A DNA stretch of 64,000 bases from Sideroxyarcus sp045866275 (GCA_045866275.1 BAAFRX010000010.1:17260-81259), one strand, 5' to 3'; counted from the first letter of the stretch, positions 44,492 to 52,672 are shown. A program made the numbers and translations. Notes: generated from the letters alone by a model not told the origin.

Positions 44492-45739
44492 ATGAAATCA
44501 TCCATCCAACTGAATCGAATCCTGACCGGGAATGTGCCGGTGCTGGTGGTGTTGAGTTACCCCGCGTTGTGCTTTTTGGTGCAGGGTGGAATGAACGGCG
44601 CGATGTTTGTATTGGCCGCCCTGGCGCTGTATGGGCTGGGGTCAGGCTGTCGCCGGGGCGAACCGTTGACCGCGCCCGAGATCGCCTTCGGCATCGCCAT
44701 GGCATCCGGCCTGGTCGCCATCTTTCTGGTGCAGCTCTACCATCAGGACCTGGCCGCCCGCTATTTCGATTCGGCTTCCCGCTTTCTGCTGGCCGTGCCG
44801 ATTCTCTACGCCCTCCGTCAGGCGGGCGGCACAAACCTGTTTTCCGTCTTGCAGTACGCCTTTCCCCTGGGAGCGCTGGCCGCCTTGGGCGCAGTGGCCG
44901 TTTATCTGCCCTCGTTCAGCCATTCGGCCTCCCTCCCTTTTCTGAATCACATCCACCTGGGGGACATGGCCCTGCTGCTGGGATTCCTTTCGGTGCTGGG
45001 CATCAACTGGACACATCCTGACCACCCCGCACTCAAGCTGTTTAAGCTGGCCGGTTTTGGCGCCGGCCTGCTGGTGTCGATACTCTCCCAGGCGCGCGGG
45101 GGCTGGATCGCCCTCCCGCTCTTTGTGGCGTTCCTGATCCATGCGCACACTCACGGCAACTATTGGAAAAAACTGGCCTGGGGTTTGGTGCTGGTGGGAA
45201 TGCTGGCGCTATTGAGTTACCTGTTCATCGGCACGATCCATTCGCGGGTCGGCATGATTTTCTCCGACTTGGCCCATTACCAGACCGGCCATCTCGACAC
45301 CTCGATCGGCATTCGCCTGCAACTGTGGAACGCGGCCGTGCAACTGATTGCCGCCCATCCGATTTTCGGGGTGGGCGCGGACGGATTCGGGCAGGCGATG
45401 GGGCCCATGAGCGCGCTGCACCAGGTGACGCCGCTGGCGGCAGAATACGGCCGCGGCGAAGCGCATAGCGAGATTCTGGGACATGCCGCGCGCTTTGGCG
45501 TCTTGGGGCTATGCGCACTGCTTGCCGTTTATTTTGTGCCGCTCTACTTCTTCATGCGGCTGGCGAAATCGGGCCTGCGGCGCCAGGCAGTCGCGGCCCG
45601 GATGGGCATCTGCGTGACGCTGGGGTTTTTTATATTTGGCCTCACCGCCGAAACCTTCGACCTTAAAATGACCGCAGCTTTTTACGCGACCACCGTCGCG
45701 GTGCTGCTGGCCGCCGCCATGACGCGCGCGGATGAATGA
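44492..45739 (+). CDS. O-antigen ligase/polymerase family membrane protein
   Basis: 415 residues with ten or more hydrophobic segments and a large periplasmic loop holding HPIFGVGADGFGQAM and the GRGEAHSEILGHAAR segment, typical of the WaaL/Wzy (PF04932) family. It either joins O-antigen to lipid A-core or polymerises repeat units; the neighbouring core transferases favour ligase. I start at ATG 44492; ATG 44471 is in frame. Confidence 0.88.
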   Translation: MKSSIQLNRILTGNVPVLVVLSYPALCFLVQGGMNGAMFVLAALALYGLGSGCRRGEPLTAPEIAFGIAMASGLVAIFLVQLYHQDLAARYFDSASRFLLAVPILYALRQAGGTNLFSVLQYAFPLGALAALGAVAVYLPSFSHSASLPFLNHIHLGDMALLLGFLSVLGINWTHPDHPALKLFKLAGFGAGLLVSILSQARGGWIALPLFVAFLIHAHTHGNYWKKLAWGLVLVGMLALLSYLFIGTIHSRVGMIFSDLAHYQTGHLDTSIGIRLQLWNAAVQLIAAHPIFGVGADGFGQAMGPMSALHQVTPLAAEYGRGEAHSEILGHAARFGVLGLCALLAVYFVPLYFFMRLAKSGLRRQAVAARMGICVTLGFFIFGLTAETFDLKMTAAFYATTVAVLLAAAMTRADE

Positions 45740-45809
45740 ACCTAAAATGGCCATTTGCAATATGAGGTTGAAACCAACCTTGGATTGCACACCACGAGAT
45801 AGAAAGGTG

Positions 45810-46064
45810 TCAGTAATGGTATCGGCACTGAGCAACCAGGAGGGTTTCATCTTGAACCGCATAAACCAACCGATGTTCCTCATCTATGCGACGCGACCAA
45901 AAACCTGCAAGGTTGTGCTTCAGCGGTTCTGGCTTCCCGATTCCTTCAAACGGCGATCGCTGTATGTCTTTCAACAGGGTATTAATCCGTTTGAGCGTAG
46001 CGCGATCTTTCGTCTGCCAGAACAGGTAATCATCCCAAGCCTGGTCTGAGAATTTAATCGGCAT
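45810..46064 (-). CDS. yoeB: YoeB-family mRNA interferase toxin
   Basis: 84-residue RelE-superfamily toxin that cleaves mRNA on the ribosome. FSDQAWDDYLFWQ at the start and the catalytic C-terminal part GFWSRRIDEEHRLVYAV with QCRYHY at the very end are typical of YoeB. It overlaps its antitoxin by 11 bases and is encoded opposite to the surrounding polysaccharide genes. Confidence 0.93.
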   Translation of the reverse strand: MPIKFSDQAWDDYLFWQTKDRATLKRINTLLKDIQRSPFEGIGKPEPLKHNLAGFWSRRIDEEHRLVYAVQDETLLVAQCRYHY

Positions 46065-46311
46065 CGATCAGCGCTCGGGTTTGACCTCCGCTTACAGCAA
46101 GCTGTTCGATTGACTCCATGAGCCGCTTCGCGTTCTTCGGGCTACGCATCAGGTATGCGGTTTCTTCAAGGGCATTGAAGTCTTGCAGCGACATCATGAC
46201 TACTGGCTGCCCGGCTTGGCGTGTAATCAAAACTGGGGAGCGATCATCTGCAACCTTGTTCATGATTTCCGCCAAATGCTGACGAGTGTGGCTATAAGTT
46301 ATGGCTTCCAT
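46054..46311 (-). CDS. yefM: YefM-family antitoxin
   Basis: 85 residues. MEAITYSHTRQHLAEIMNKV and the VLITRQAGQPVVMMSL block identify a Phd/YefM antitoxin, which neutralises YoeB and represses the operon. ATG at 46311 is preceded by an AGGAGG ribosome site. A GTTGTAC...GTACAAC operator lies 10-30 bases upstream. Confidence 0.93.
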   Translation of the reverse strand: MEAITYSHTRQHLAEIMNKVADDRSPVLITRQAGQPVVMMSLQDFNALEETAYLMRSPKNAKRLMESIEQLAVSGGQTRALIDAD

Positions 46312-46322
46312 ATCTACCTCCT

Positions 46323-46344
46323 GTTGTACAAATATTAGTACAAC
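46323..46344. promoter_or_regulatory. Operator of yefM-yoeB
   Basis: GTTGTAC, eight A/T-rich bases, then GTACAAC form a perfect inverted repeat. The TGTAC core matches the hexamer bound by YefM-YoeB in E. coli. It is directly upstream of the antitoxin ribosome site, where it would block transcription. Confidence 0.8.
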
Positions 46345-46657
46345 GGCATCGGAGATTCAAGTAAAACCGACTGGTTGCATCCAACCTTACTTTGCACATA
46401 GCCCTAAAAATCCTGGTCAGTCCACGAAATGCACGAAAGTCACCAACTAAAACAAGCAACACGTTGGTTTGAAATTGCAACTCACCCGGCAGGAGCATCC
46501 ACCGCTTCCAAAAACCCGCTGAATTTTTTCGTGTTTTTTCGTGTCGTTCGTGGATGAATACGTTTTTTTAGGATGAATGTTTGGCCGCCGCTGTGTGTAA
46601 AATACGAACCCCGCGCCCGGGTAGGCGCGCAATAACCTGATTGGCCTTGCCGCCCTT
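46345..46657. other. Gene-free stretch between yefM and manC
   Basis: 313 bases with no convincing gene. Most of it is an inverted-repeat element (46421-46554). The rest should carry the promoters for manC and for yefM-yoeB. An upstream region of manC, GTGTGTAAAATACG at about 46593-46606, could hold a -10 element, but I see no clear -35 box. Confidence 0.6.
46421..46554. repeat. Inverted-repeat (MITE-like) element upstream of manC
   Basis: TCCACGAAATGCACGAAA (46421-46438) is repeated in inverted form as TTTTCGTGTCGTTCGTGGA near 46536-46554. Total length, about 134 bases, and the CACGAA-unit make-up resemble the elements at 10062-10167 and 14040-14171. It has no coding potential. Confidence 0.7.
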
Positions 46658-48133
46658 ATGACACTCATTCCCACGATCCTCTGCGGCGGAGCCGGCTCCC
46701 GACTCTGGCCGGTTTCACGCGAACTGCATCCCAAGCCCTTCATCCGTCTGGACGACGGGCAAAGCCTGCTGCAAAAAGCCTGGCTGCGCGGGGCCGTGCT
46801 TGCCGATGTGGCCGAAACCCTGACCGTCACCAACCGCGAACTCTTCTTCAAGATCGAAGATGAATACCGCGAAATCGCCCATATCCCGGACAACAAATCA
46901 CTCACCAACCGCTTCATCCTGGAACCCTTCGGACGCAACACCGCTCCCGCCATCGCCGCTGCGGCATTGCAAGTCGCCGCAATCCACGGTGAAGACGCCT
47001 GCCTGCTCGTGCTCGCTGCCGATCACCTCATCGTTGACCAGGCCGCCTTCGCCCGTGCGGTCGCGTCCGCCCTGCAACTCGCCGCCCAGGGCAAACTCGT
47101 CACCTTCGGCATCAAGCCGGATCTGCCCGAGACCGGTTACGGTTACATCGAGGCAGACCTGGATTCCCCGCTCACGCAAGCGGGAGACGGGTCGGGGGAG
47201 CGGGCGGGTTTTCCGGTTCTGCGCTTTGTCGAAAAACCTGATCTGGAAAAAGCCCGGGAATATCTCGCCTCGGGCCGTTTCCTGTGGAATTCCGGCATGT
47301 TCTGTTTCCAGGCGGGCACCCTGCTACGCGAGATGGAAAAACACTGTCCGGCCATTCTCGAAACCACCCGGGCCTGCATCGCCCAGTCGCGCAGTGCCGA
47401 AGGCAAAGGGTTCAGCCAGACCGAACTGGACGCGAACGCCTTCAAACAAATCCCGGATGATTCCATCGACTACGCCGTCATGGAAAAGTCGGCCAACGTC
47501 GCCGTAGTTCCCTGCGACATCGGCTGGAGCGACATCGGTTCCTGGGTGGCGCTGGGCGACCTTACGCCGGCGAACGAACAGGGAAACCGCATTCAAGGCG
47601 AAGTCGTACTGCACCAAGTCAGCAACTGCACCATCCACAGCGGCGACCGCCTCGTCGGTGCGGTCGGCATCGACGGCCTCATCATCATCGACACTCCGGA
47701 TGCACTGCTCGTCGCCGACCGCAGTCGCGCGCAGGACGTCAAGCACCTCTACGCCGCGCTCAAAAAGCAGGATCATCCGGCGCATCGCTTGCACCGCACC
47801 GTGCATCGCCCGTGGGGCACCTACACCGTGCTGGAAGAGGGACAACACTTCAAGATCAAACGCATCGAAGTCAAACCCGGCGCCAGCCTGAGCCTGCAAA
47901 TGCACCACCACCGCAGCGAACACTGGGTCGTCGTCAGCGGCATGGCGCGCGTGGTGAACGGGCAGCAGGAACTCTTTGTGCACACCAACGAATCCACCTA
48001 CATCCCCGCCGGGCACAAGCACCGGCTGGAAAACCCCGGCATGTTGCCGCTGGTGATGATCGAAGTACAGAGCGGCGAATATCTGGGCGAAGACGACATC
48101 GTGCGTTTCGATGACGTGTACGGGCGGAAATAA
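46658..48133 (+). CDS. manC: Mannose-1-phosphate guanylyltransferase/mannose-6-phosphate isomerase (ManC/AlgA)
   Basis: 491-residue bifunctional enzyme giving GDP-mannose. The N-terminal nucleotidyltransferase has GGAGSRLWPVSRELHPK at 10-26 and FVEKPD. The C-terminal cupin part has RPWGTYTVLEEG and the MHHHRSEHWVVVSG metal-binding block of type II isomerases. A Gly/Ser/Glu-rich stretch (SPLTQAGDGSGERAG, about 170-184), encoded by a palindrome-rich sequence, lengthens the loop before FVEKPD. Works with manB, gmd and fcl downstream. Confidence 0.95.
   Translation: MTLIPTILCGGAGSRLWPVSRELHPKPFIRLDDGQSLLQKAWLRGAVLADVAETLTVTNRELFFKIEDEYREIAHIPDNKSLTNRFILEPFGRNTAPAIAAAALQVAAIHGEDACLLVLAADHLIVDQAAFARAVASALQLAAQGKLVTFGIKPDLPETGYGYIEADLDSPLTQAGDGSGERAGFPVLRFVEKPDLEKAREYLASGRFLWNSGMFCFQAGTLLREMEKHCPAILETTRACIAQSRSAEGKGFSQTELDANAFKQIPDDSIDYAVMEKSANVAVVPCDIGWSDIGSWVALGDLTPANEQGNRIQGEVVLHQVSNCTIHSGDRLVGAVGIDGLIIIDTPDALLVADRSRAQDVKHLYAALKKQDHPAHRLHRTVHRPWGTYTVLEEGQHFKIKRIEVKPGASLSLQMHHHRSEHWVVVSGMARVVNGQQELFVHTNESTYIPAGHKHRLENPGMLPLVMIEVQSGEYLGEDDIVRFDDVYGRK
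47165..47208. repeat. Palindrome-rich insert in manC
   Basis: CCCCGCTCACGCAAGCGGGAG contains a CCCGCT/AGCGGG hairpin, followed by GGGTCGGGGGAGCGGGCGGG. The CGCTCACGCAAGCGGGAGA core resembles the one in the wbpM-like gene. It codes for SPLTQAGDGSGERAG in a loop of ManC where relatives are shorter; the length difference is modest, so this case is less sure. Confidence 0.55.
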
Positions 48134-48147
48134 GCCGGGGGTATGCG

Positions 48148-48387
48148 ATGAGTGATATTTCGAAAATCGAAAACCTGAAAAACAAACTCATCGAATTGCG
48201 CGGGCAGGATGTCTTGCTGGATAGCGATGTGGCGCAACTTTACGGTGTTGAGACCAAGCGCATCAATGAGGCGGTAAAAAATAACCCGGAAAAATTCCCC
48301 GCCGAATACATCATTAGGATTGAGCAAGAGCGAGTTGGACAAATTGAAGTCGAAGTTTTCGACTTCAATGCAGGAATGAAATTATGA
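48148..48387 (+). pseudogene. ORF6N-domain protein, truncated
   Basis: 79 residues matching the start of the ORF6N domain (IELRGQDVLLDSDVAQLYG, then ETKRINEAVKNNPEKFP), a phage-type DNA-binding module. Complete members continue for at least another 70-200 residues; here the match ends near residue 58 and the frame stops soon after (VEVFDFNAGMKL). Probably a remnant left between manC and manB. Confidence 0.7.
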
Positions 48388-48419
48388 TGCAACAAAGGCG
48401 AAATACAGGGGAATCCATC

Positions 48420-48668
48420 ATGCAAATACTAGTTGAAGTTCCAGCCAACCTGCCTGACGCAATTCAGTGCACGCCGCAACAGTTTGCCCAAGAGGCGAAG
48501 TTGGCAATGGCCATCAAGCTATTTGAAATGAAGCGTCTATCATCGGGTATGGCCGCATCGCTTGCCGGAATGAGTCGAGTGCAATTTCTTGGAGAATTGC
48601 ATCGGTATGGCGTTGCCGTGATAAATCTTGAAGATGACGAAATTGCAGAGGACATCACCAATGCCTGA
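48420..48668 (+). CDS. UPF0175-family protein, probable antitoxin
   Basis: 82 residues, with MAIKLFEMKRLSSGMAASLAGMSRVQFLGELHRYGV, shown here as two joined blocks of the UPF0175 family (helix-turn-helix antitoxins paired with DUF3368 toxins). The C terminus (YGVAVINLEDDEIAEDI) is typical. The toxin gene overlaps its end but is broken, so this is an orphan antitoxin. Confidence 0.8.
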   Translation: MQILVEVPANLPDAIQCTPQQFAQEAKLAMAIKLFEMKRLSSGMAASLAGMSRVQFLGELHRYGVAVINLEDDEIAEDITNA

Positions 48669-48741
48669 TAGAAGCAAGATCATTGTCACCAACACTACGC
48701 CGCTCATCGCACTAACCGCAGCCACTGGAAATACACAGTGA
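48661..48741 (+). pseudogene. Truncated DUF3368 (PIN-like) toxin
   Basis: ATG at 48661 overlaps the antitoxin stop and opens MPDRSKIIVTNTTPLIAL, the characteristic start of DUF3368 PIN-like toxins with the first catalytic Asn/Thr region. It stops after 26 residues (TAATGNTQ), while complete toxins are about 150-165 residues. The deletion ends just before the manB leader, suggesting that a manB-joining event removed the rest. Confidence 0.7.
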
Positions 48742-48757
48742 AAAAGAAGCGAAACGC

Positions 48758-50173
48758 ATGACCAAGCAGACACTGACCTGCTTCAAAGCCTACGACATCC
48801 GGGGCAAACTGGGCGAAGAACTCAATGAAGACATCGCCTATCGCATCGGCCGTGCCTATGCGCAGCACCTGCAGGCCAAACGCGTGGTGGTGGGCGGCGA
48901 CGTGCGCCTGACCAGCGCGGAACTCAAGAACGCATTGGCGAACGGGTTAATGGATGCAGGGGCCGACGTCATCGACATCGGCATGGCGGGAACAGAAGAG
49001 ATCTACTTCGCTGCCTTCCATCTGGATGTGGACGGCGGCATCGAAGTCACCGCCAGCCACAACCCGATGGATTACAACGGCATGAAACTGGTTGCCAGAG
49101 GGGCGGTGCCGATCAGCGGCGACACCGGCCTCAAAGCCATCCAGGCCCTGGCCGAGATTTCTGTGGGTCGGACTTCAGTCCGACAAGACACTGTCGGGTT
49201 AAAACCCGACCTACAAAAACGTGGTTCGCTGACTCAATCCTCAATCCTCGATCCATATGTAGATCACCTGCTGACCTACATCGAACCCGCCGCCATCAAA
49301 TCGCTGAAGCTCGTGGTCAACGCGGGCAATGGCGCCGCAGGGCACGTCATCGACGCACTCGAAGCGCGCTTCAAGCAATTGAACATCCCCGTCGCCTTCA
49401 TCAAGATTCATCACGAAGCTGATGGCACCTTCCCCAACGGCATCCCCAACCCGCTGCTGCCCGAGAACCGCGCCGCCACCTCCGATGCGGTGAAGGCGCA
49501 TCAGGCCGACATGGGCATCGCCTGGGATGGAGACTTCGACCGCTGTTTCCTGTTTGACGAGCGCGGCGAATTCATCGAAGGCTATTACATCGTCGGCCTG
49601 CTCGCCGCCGCCTTCCTGGCCAAACAACCCGGCGAAAAGATCATCCACGACCCGCGCCTGACCTGGAACACCGTCGACGTCGTCAAACAATCCGGTGGCA
49701 TTCCCATCCAGTCCAAGACGGGTCACGCCTTCATCAAAGAACGCATGCGCGCCGAGAACGCGATCTACGGTGGCGAGATGAGCGCGCACCACTACTTCCG
49801 CGACTTTGCCTACTGCGACAGCGGCATGATCCCGTGGCTGCTGGTGGCCGAACTGTTGAGCCGCAGCGGCAAACGTTTGTCGCAATTAGTCGGGGAGCGC
49901 ATCGCTGCCTACCCGTGCAGCGGCGAGATCAACTACCGCGTGAGCGATGTGAACCAGACCATCGAGCGCATCCTGTCGCATTACCTGCCCCAGGCTCCCG
50001 GGGTCGATCGCACCGACGGGGTGAGTGTAGAATTCGCCGATTGGCGCTTCAACCTGCGCGGGTCAAACACCGAGCCGTTGTTGCGCTTGAATGTCGAAAC
50101 GCGCGGCGACCTGCCCGCCGTTGCACGGCACGTGCGGCAGCTCGAAACGCTGATCGAGGGAAGTGCGGATTGA
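48758..50173 (+). CDS. manB: Phosphomannomutase ManB (CpsG) with a repeat-coded insert
   Basis: 471 residues. Converts mannose-6-phosphate to mannose-1-phosphate. The phosphoserine is Ser100 in TASHNPMDYNGMK, the metal site is WDGDFDRCF and the sugar loop GEMSAHHYF. Residues 135-153 (SVGRTSVRQDTVGLKPDLQ) are not part of the family and are coded by a GTCGG...CCGAC repeat in frame, in the link before DPYVDHLL. Whether enzyme activity is unaffected cannot be told from sequence. Confidence 0.95.
   Translation: MTKQTLTCFKAYDIRGKLGEELNEDIAYRIGRAYAQHLQAKRVVVGGDVRLTSAELKNALANGLMDAGADVIDIGMAGTEEIYFAAFHLDVDGGIEVTASHNPMDYNGMKLVARGAVPISGDTGLKAIQALAEISVGRTSVRQDTVGLKPDLQKRGSLTQSSILDPYVDHLLTYIEPAAIKSLKLVVNAGNGAAGHVIDALEARFKQLNIPVAFIKIHHEADGTFPNGIPNPLLPENRAATSDAVKAHQADMGIAWDGDFDRCFLFDERGEFIEGYYIVGLLAAAFLAKQPGEKIIHDPRLTWNTVDVVKQSGGIPIQSKTGHAFIKERMRAENAIYGGEMSAHHYFRDFAYCDSGMIPWLLVAELLSRSGKRLSQLVGERIAAYPCSGEINYRVSDVNQTIERILSHYLPQAPGVDRTDGVSVEFADWRFNLRGSNTEPLLRLNVETRGDLPAVARHVRQLETLIEGSAD
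49163..49214. repeat. GTCGG-type palindromic repeat inserted in frame in manB
   Basis: GTGGGTCGGACTTCAGTCCGAC is followed by AAGACACT and then GTCGGGTTAAAACCCGACCTAC. Two hairpins and the closing GTGGG/CCTAC arms match the central module of the 144-bp elements at 12580 and 17763, and the modules at 53090-53180. It adds 18 or so codons without breaking the frame. Confidence 0.88.
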
Positions 50174-50209
50174 TTCCGGGTAAAATTTGAGCAAATGCAG
50201 AGGATAAAG

Positions 50210-51004
50210 ATGAACAACGAACAACCCATCATAGAGAACGATGAAATAAGCCTGTGGGACATCATCGATTTTTTCAGGAACAACGCCGGGCTCATTGCCG
50301 CCGTTACGGTCGCCGTGTTCCTGCTGGCGGTGGCTTACGTGCAGTTTGCGCCGAAGAAATATGAGGCCAGCAGCGTTGTGCAAATGGCGAAATTCAAGGG
50401 CCTTGACATCGAAACCCCGTCCGCTCTGGGCGAGCGCCTGCGCCATGCGGCAAGCTATAGTTCGACCGCTTTGACGGAATGCGGGATCGCCAACCCGGAT
50501 GCGGTCGGCGACTATCTGGGCGGCATGATCAAGACCTCGACCCTCAAAACGCTGCCGGACACACTCGACTTGCGCGTTCGCACGGCGACCCCGGCGCGGG
50601 CGAAACAATGCCTGGAATCTGTAGTCGGCCTGATCGGCAAGCAGCAATACGACATGGTCGAAGAGCAGCTTCAGGGCGGGAACCTGCAGTTGGCGGGCTA
50701 CCGCCAGTCGCTGGCCGACGAAATGCACCAACTGGAACGGGTGCGGAAAACAGACGTGGCCAACATTGCCTATCTGGCCAGGCTCGACCAGCTGTCTGCA
50801 TTGCGTTCCCGCATCGACGAACTGGAAAGCCGGAACGCGTTGGCTCATGCGTCCCCGACCAAACTGGCGGTGCCCATCAGTACATCCGGCAGTCCGGTTT
50901 CACCCCGGGTGAAATTGTCGTTACTCATCGGACTTCTGCTGGGCATCGCGCTGGGGATTGCGCTCGCGCTGGCAAAAACGGCATGGCATACACTCAATCG
51001 ATAG
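50210..51004 (+). CDS. Wzz-family chain-length determinant-like protein
   Basis: 264 residues: a short cytoplasmic N terminus with ISLWDIIDFFRNNAG, a first membrane segment near 30-48, a periplasmic part with predicted coiled coil (120-210), and a second membrane segment near 238-255 after the Pro-rich SGSPVSPRVKL. This is the Wzz/Wzc N-terminal layout, without a kinase domain. It should set polysaccharide chain length. ATG 50210 has a GAGG ribosome site. Confidence 0.85.
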   Translation: MNNEQPIIENDEISLWDIIDFFRNNAGLIAAVTVAVFLLAVAYVQFAPKKYEASSVVQMAKFKGLDIETPSALGERLRHAASYSSTALTECGIANPDAVGDYLGGMIKTSTLKTLPDTLDLRVRTATPARAKQCLESVVGLIGKQQYDMVEEQLQGGNLQLAGYRQSLADEMHQLERVRKTDVANIAYLARLDQLSALRSRIDELESRNALAHASPTKLAVPISTSGSPVSPRVKLSLLIGLLLGIALGIALALAKTAWHTLNR

Positions 51005-51126
51005 CACGACGTGCGATACCGCGTTGCGGGGCGGGAGTTCGATACAATGCACCGCCGACACCGCGATGTGCGGCGCTCTATTATCCAAACCGGCAGCACC
51101 GCTGCCAACACTGAAGAGATGACACA

Positions 51127-52284
51127 ATGAACCAACACGGCAAACTCGACCCTTCACGCAATTCTCCGGCGCAGAAGGTCGCCCTCATCACCGGCATCAC
51201 CGGCCAGGACGGCGCCTATCTGGCCGAACTGCTGTTGAAAAAAGGCTACCTCGTGCACGGGGTCAAGCGCCGTTCCTCCTTGTTCAACACGGATCGCATC
51301 GACCATCTGTACCAAGACCCGCACGTGAACAACGCCAAGTTCAAATTGCACTACGGCGATCTGACCGACTCCACCAACCTCATTCGCATCATCCAGCAAA
51401 CCCAGCCGGACGAGATTTATAATCTTGCGGCGATGAGTCATGTGGCCGTGTCATTCGACACCCCTGAATACACCGCCAATGCCGACGGCATCGGCACCCT
51501 GCGCATCCTCGAAGCCATCCGCATCCTGGGCCTGGAAAAGAAGACCCGCTTCTACCAGGCTTCCACTTCAGAACTGTTCGGCCAGGTGCAGGAAATCCCG
51601 CAAAAGGAAACCACTCCGTTCTACCCGCGCAGCCCCTACGCCTGCGCCAAGCTGTATGCCTACTGGATCACCGTCAACTACCGTGAAGCGTACGGCATGT
51701 ATGCCTGCAACGGCATCCTGTTCAACCACGAATCGCCCATCCGGGGCGAAACCTTTGTTACGCGCAAGATCACCCGCGCCCTGGCGCGCATCAAGCTCGG
51801 CCTGCAGGACTGCCTGTATCTGGGCAACCTGGATTCGCTGCGCGACTGGGGCCATGCCAAGGACTACGTCGAAATGCAATGGCTCATGCTGCAGCAAGAC
51901 AAGCCGGAAGACTTTGTCATCGCCACCGGCGTGCAATACAGCGTGCGCGATTTCGTCAATGCCGCCGCCAAGGAGCTGGGCATGGAAATACGCTGGGAAG
52001 GCAAGGGCGTGGACGAAAAAGGTTACCTCCCCTCGCCCGATGGGAGAGGGGCTGGGGGTGAGGGCGAACGCTGCATCATCCAGGTTGATCCGCGCTACTT
52101 CCGCCCCACCGAAGTCGAGACCCTGCTCGGCGATCCGACCAAGGCCAAACAAAAACTCGGTTGGACACCCAAGATCACCTTCGACGAACTGGTTGCCGAA
52201 ATGGTGCGCGAAGACCTCAAGTCCGCCGAGCGCGACGAACTGGTCAAGAAGCACGGCTACAAGGCCATGGACTATCACGAGTGA
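51127..52284 (+). CDS. gmd: GDP-mannose 4,6-dehydratase with a repeat-coded insert
   Basis: 385 residues. Makes GDP-4-keto-6-deoxymannose. LITGITGQDGAYLAELLL is the NADP-binding motif, and the catalytic Ser/Tyr/Lys lie in STSELFGQV and YPRSPYACAKLYAYW. Near residues 300-315 the sequence runs DEKGYLPSPDGRGAGGEGERCIIQVDPR; relatives have a short DEKGxxxxTGKC link, so a repeat-coded stretch has been added. The C-terminal RPTEVETLLGDPTKAK is normal. Confidence 0.96.
   Translation: MNQHGKLDPSRNSPAQKVALITGITGQDGAYLAELLLKKGYLVHGVKRRSSLFNTDRIDHLYQDPHVNNAKFKLHYGDLTDSTNLIRIIQQTQPDEIYNLAAMSHVAVSFDTPEYTANADGIGTLRILEAIRILGLEKKTRFYQASTSELFGQVQEIPQKETTPFYPRSPYACAKLYAYWITVNYREAYGMYACNGILFNHESPIRGETFVTRKITRALARIKLGLQDCLYLGNLDSLRDWGHAKDYVEMQWLMLQQDKPEDFVIATGVQYSVRDFVNAAAKELGMEIRWEGKGVDEKGYLPSPDGRGAGGEGERCIIQVDPRYFRPTEVETLLGDPTKAKQKLGWTPKITFDELVAEMVREDLKSAERDELVKKHGYKAMDYHE
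52026..52063. repeat. Palindromic repeat inserted in frame in gmd
   Basis: CCTCCCCTCGCCCGATGGGAGAGGGG is a hairpin (CCCTC...GAGGG) followed by CTGGGGGTGAGGG. This sequence type, CCCTCACCCCCAGCCCCTCTCCC on the other strand, is a common intergenic repeat in many proteobacteria. Here it is coding, giving PSPDGRGAGGEG. Confidence 0.85.
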
Positions 52285-52438
52285 TTTTGTAGGCCGGGCC
52301 TGATAGTGTGGTGTTGGAGCTTTAGTCCCTTACAGCCACGTCCTGCCGCTTACGGGTGCAGCTTGGCAGCCAACGCACTATTGAAAGTGAATACGCATTG
52401 CCATATACTTGTGCTATATACATATGGGAGGTCACCTC

Positions 52439-52672
52439 ATGACAACGAGCACAGTGTTTACGAATAACCGGACACAAGCGGTCAGGTTGCCTGCTGAGAT
52501 GAGATTTTCTGAAGAAATCAAGCAGGTAAATGTCCGCGCAGTGGGGAATGAACGAATCATTAGTCCAATAACGGAAACGTGGAATAGCTTCTTCGAGAAT
52601 GGGGTGCGCGCTTCACCTGATTTTATGGAGGTCAGAGAGCTGCAAGAACAAACCCCTCGTGAGGCACTTTGA
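52439..52672 (+). CDS. vapB: VapB-family antitoxin (AbrB type)
   Basis: 77 residues. TTSTVFTNNRTQAVRLPAEMRF is the AbrB-like DNA-binding start of VapB antitoxins. A strong ribosome site (GGGAGG) precedes ATG 52439, and the upstream TATACTTGTGCTATATACATAT is AT-rich with short palindromes that may be promoter and operator. One base overlap with vapC. Confidence 0.9.
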   Translation: MTTSTVFTNNRTQAVRLPAEMRFSEEIKQVNVRAVGNERIISPITETWNSFFENGVRASPDFMEVRELQEQTPREAL

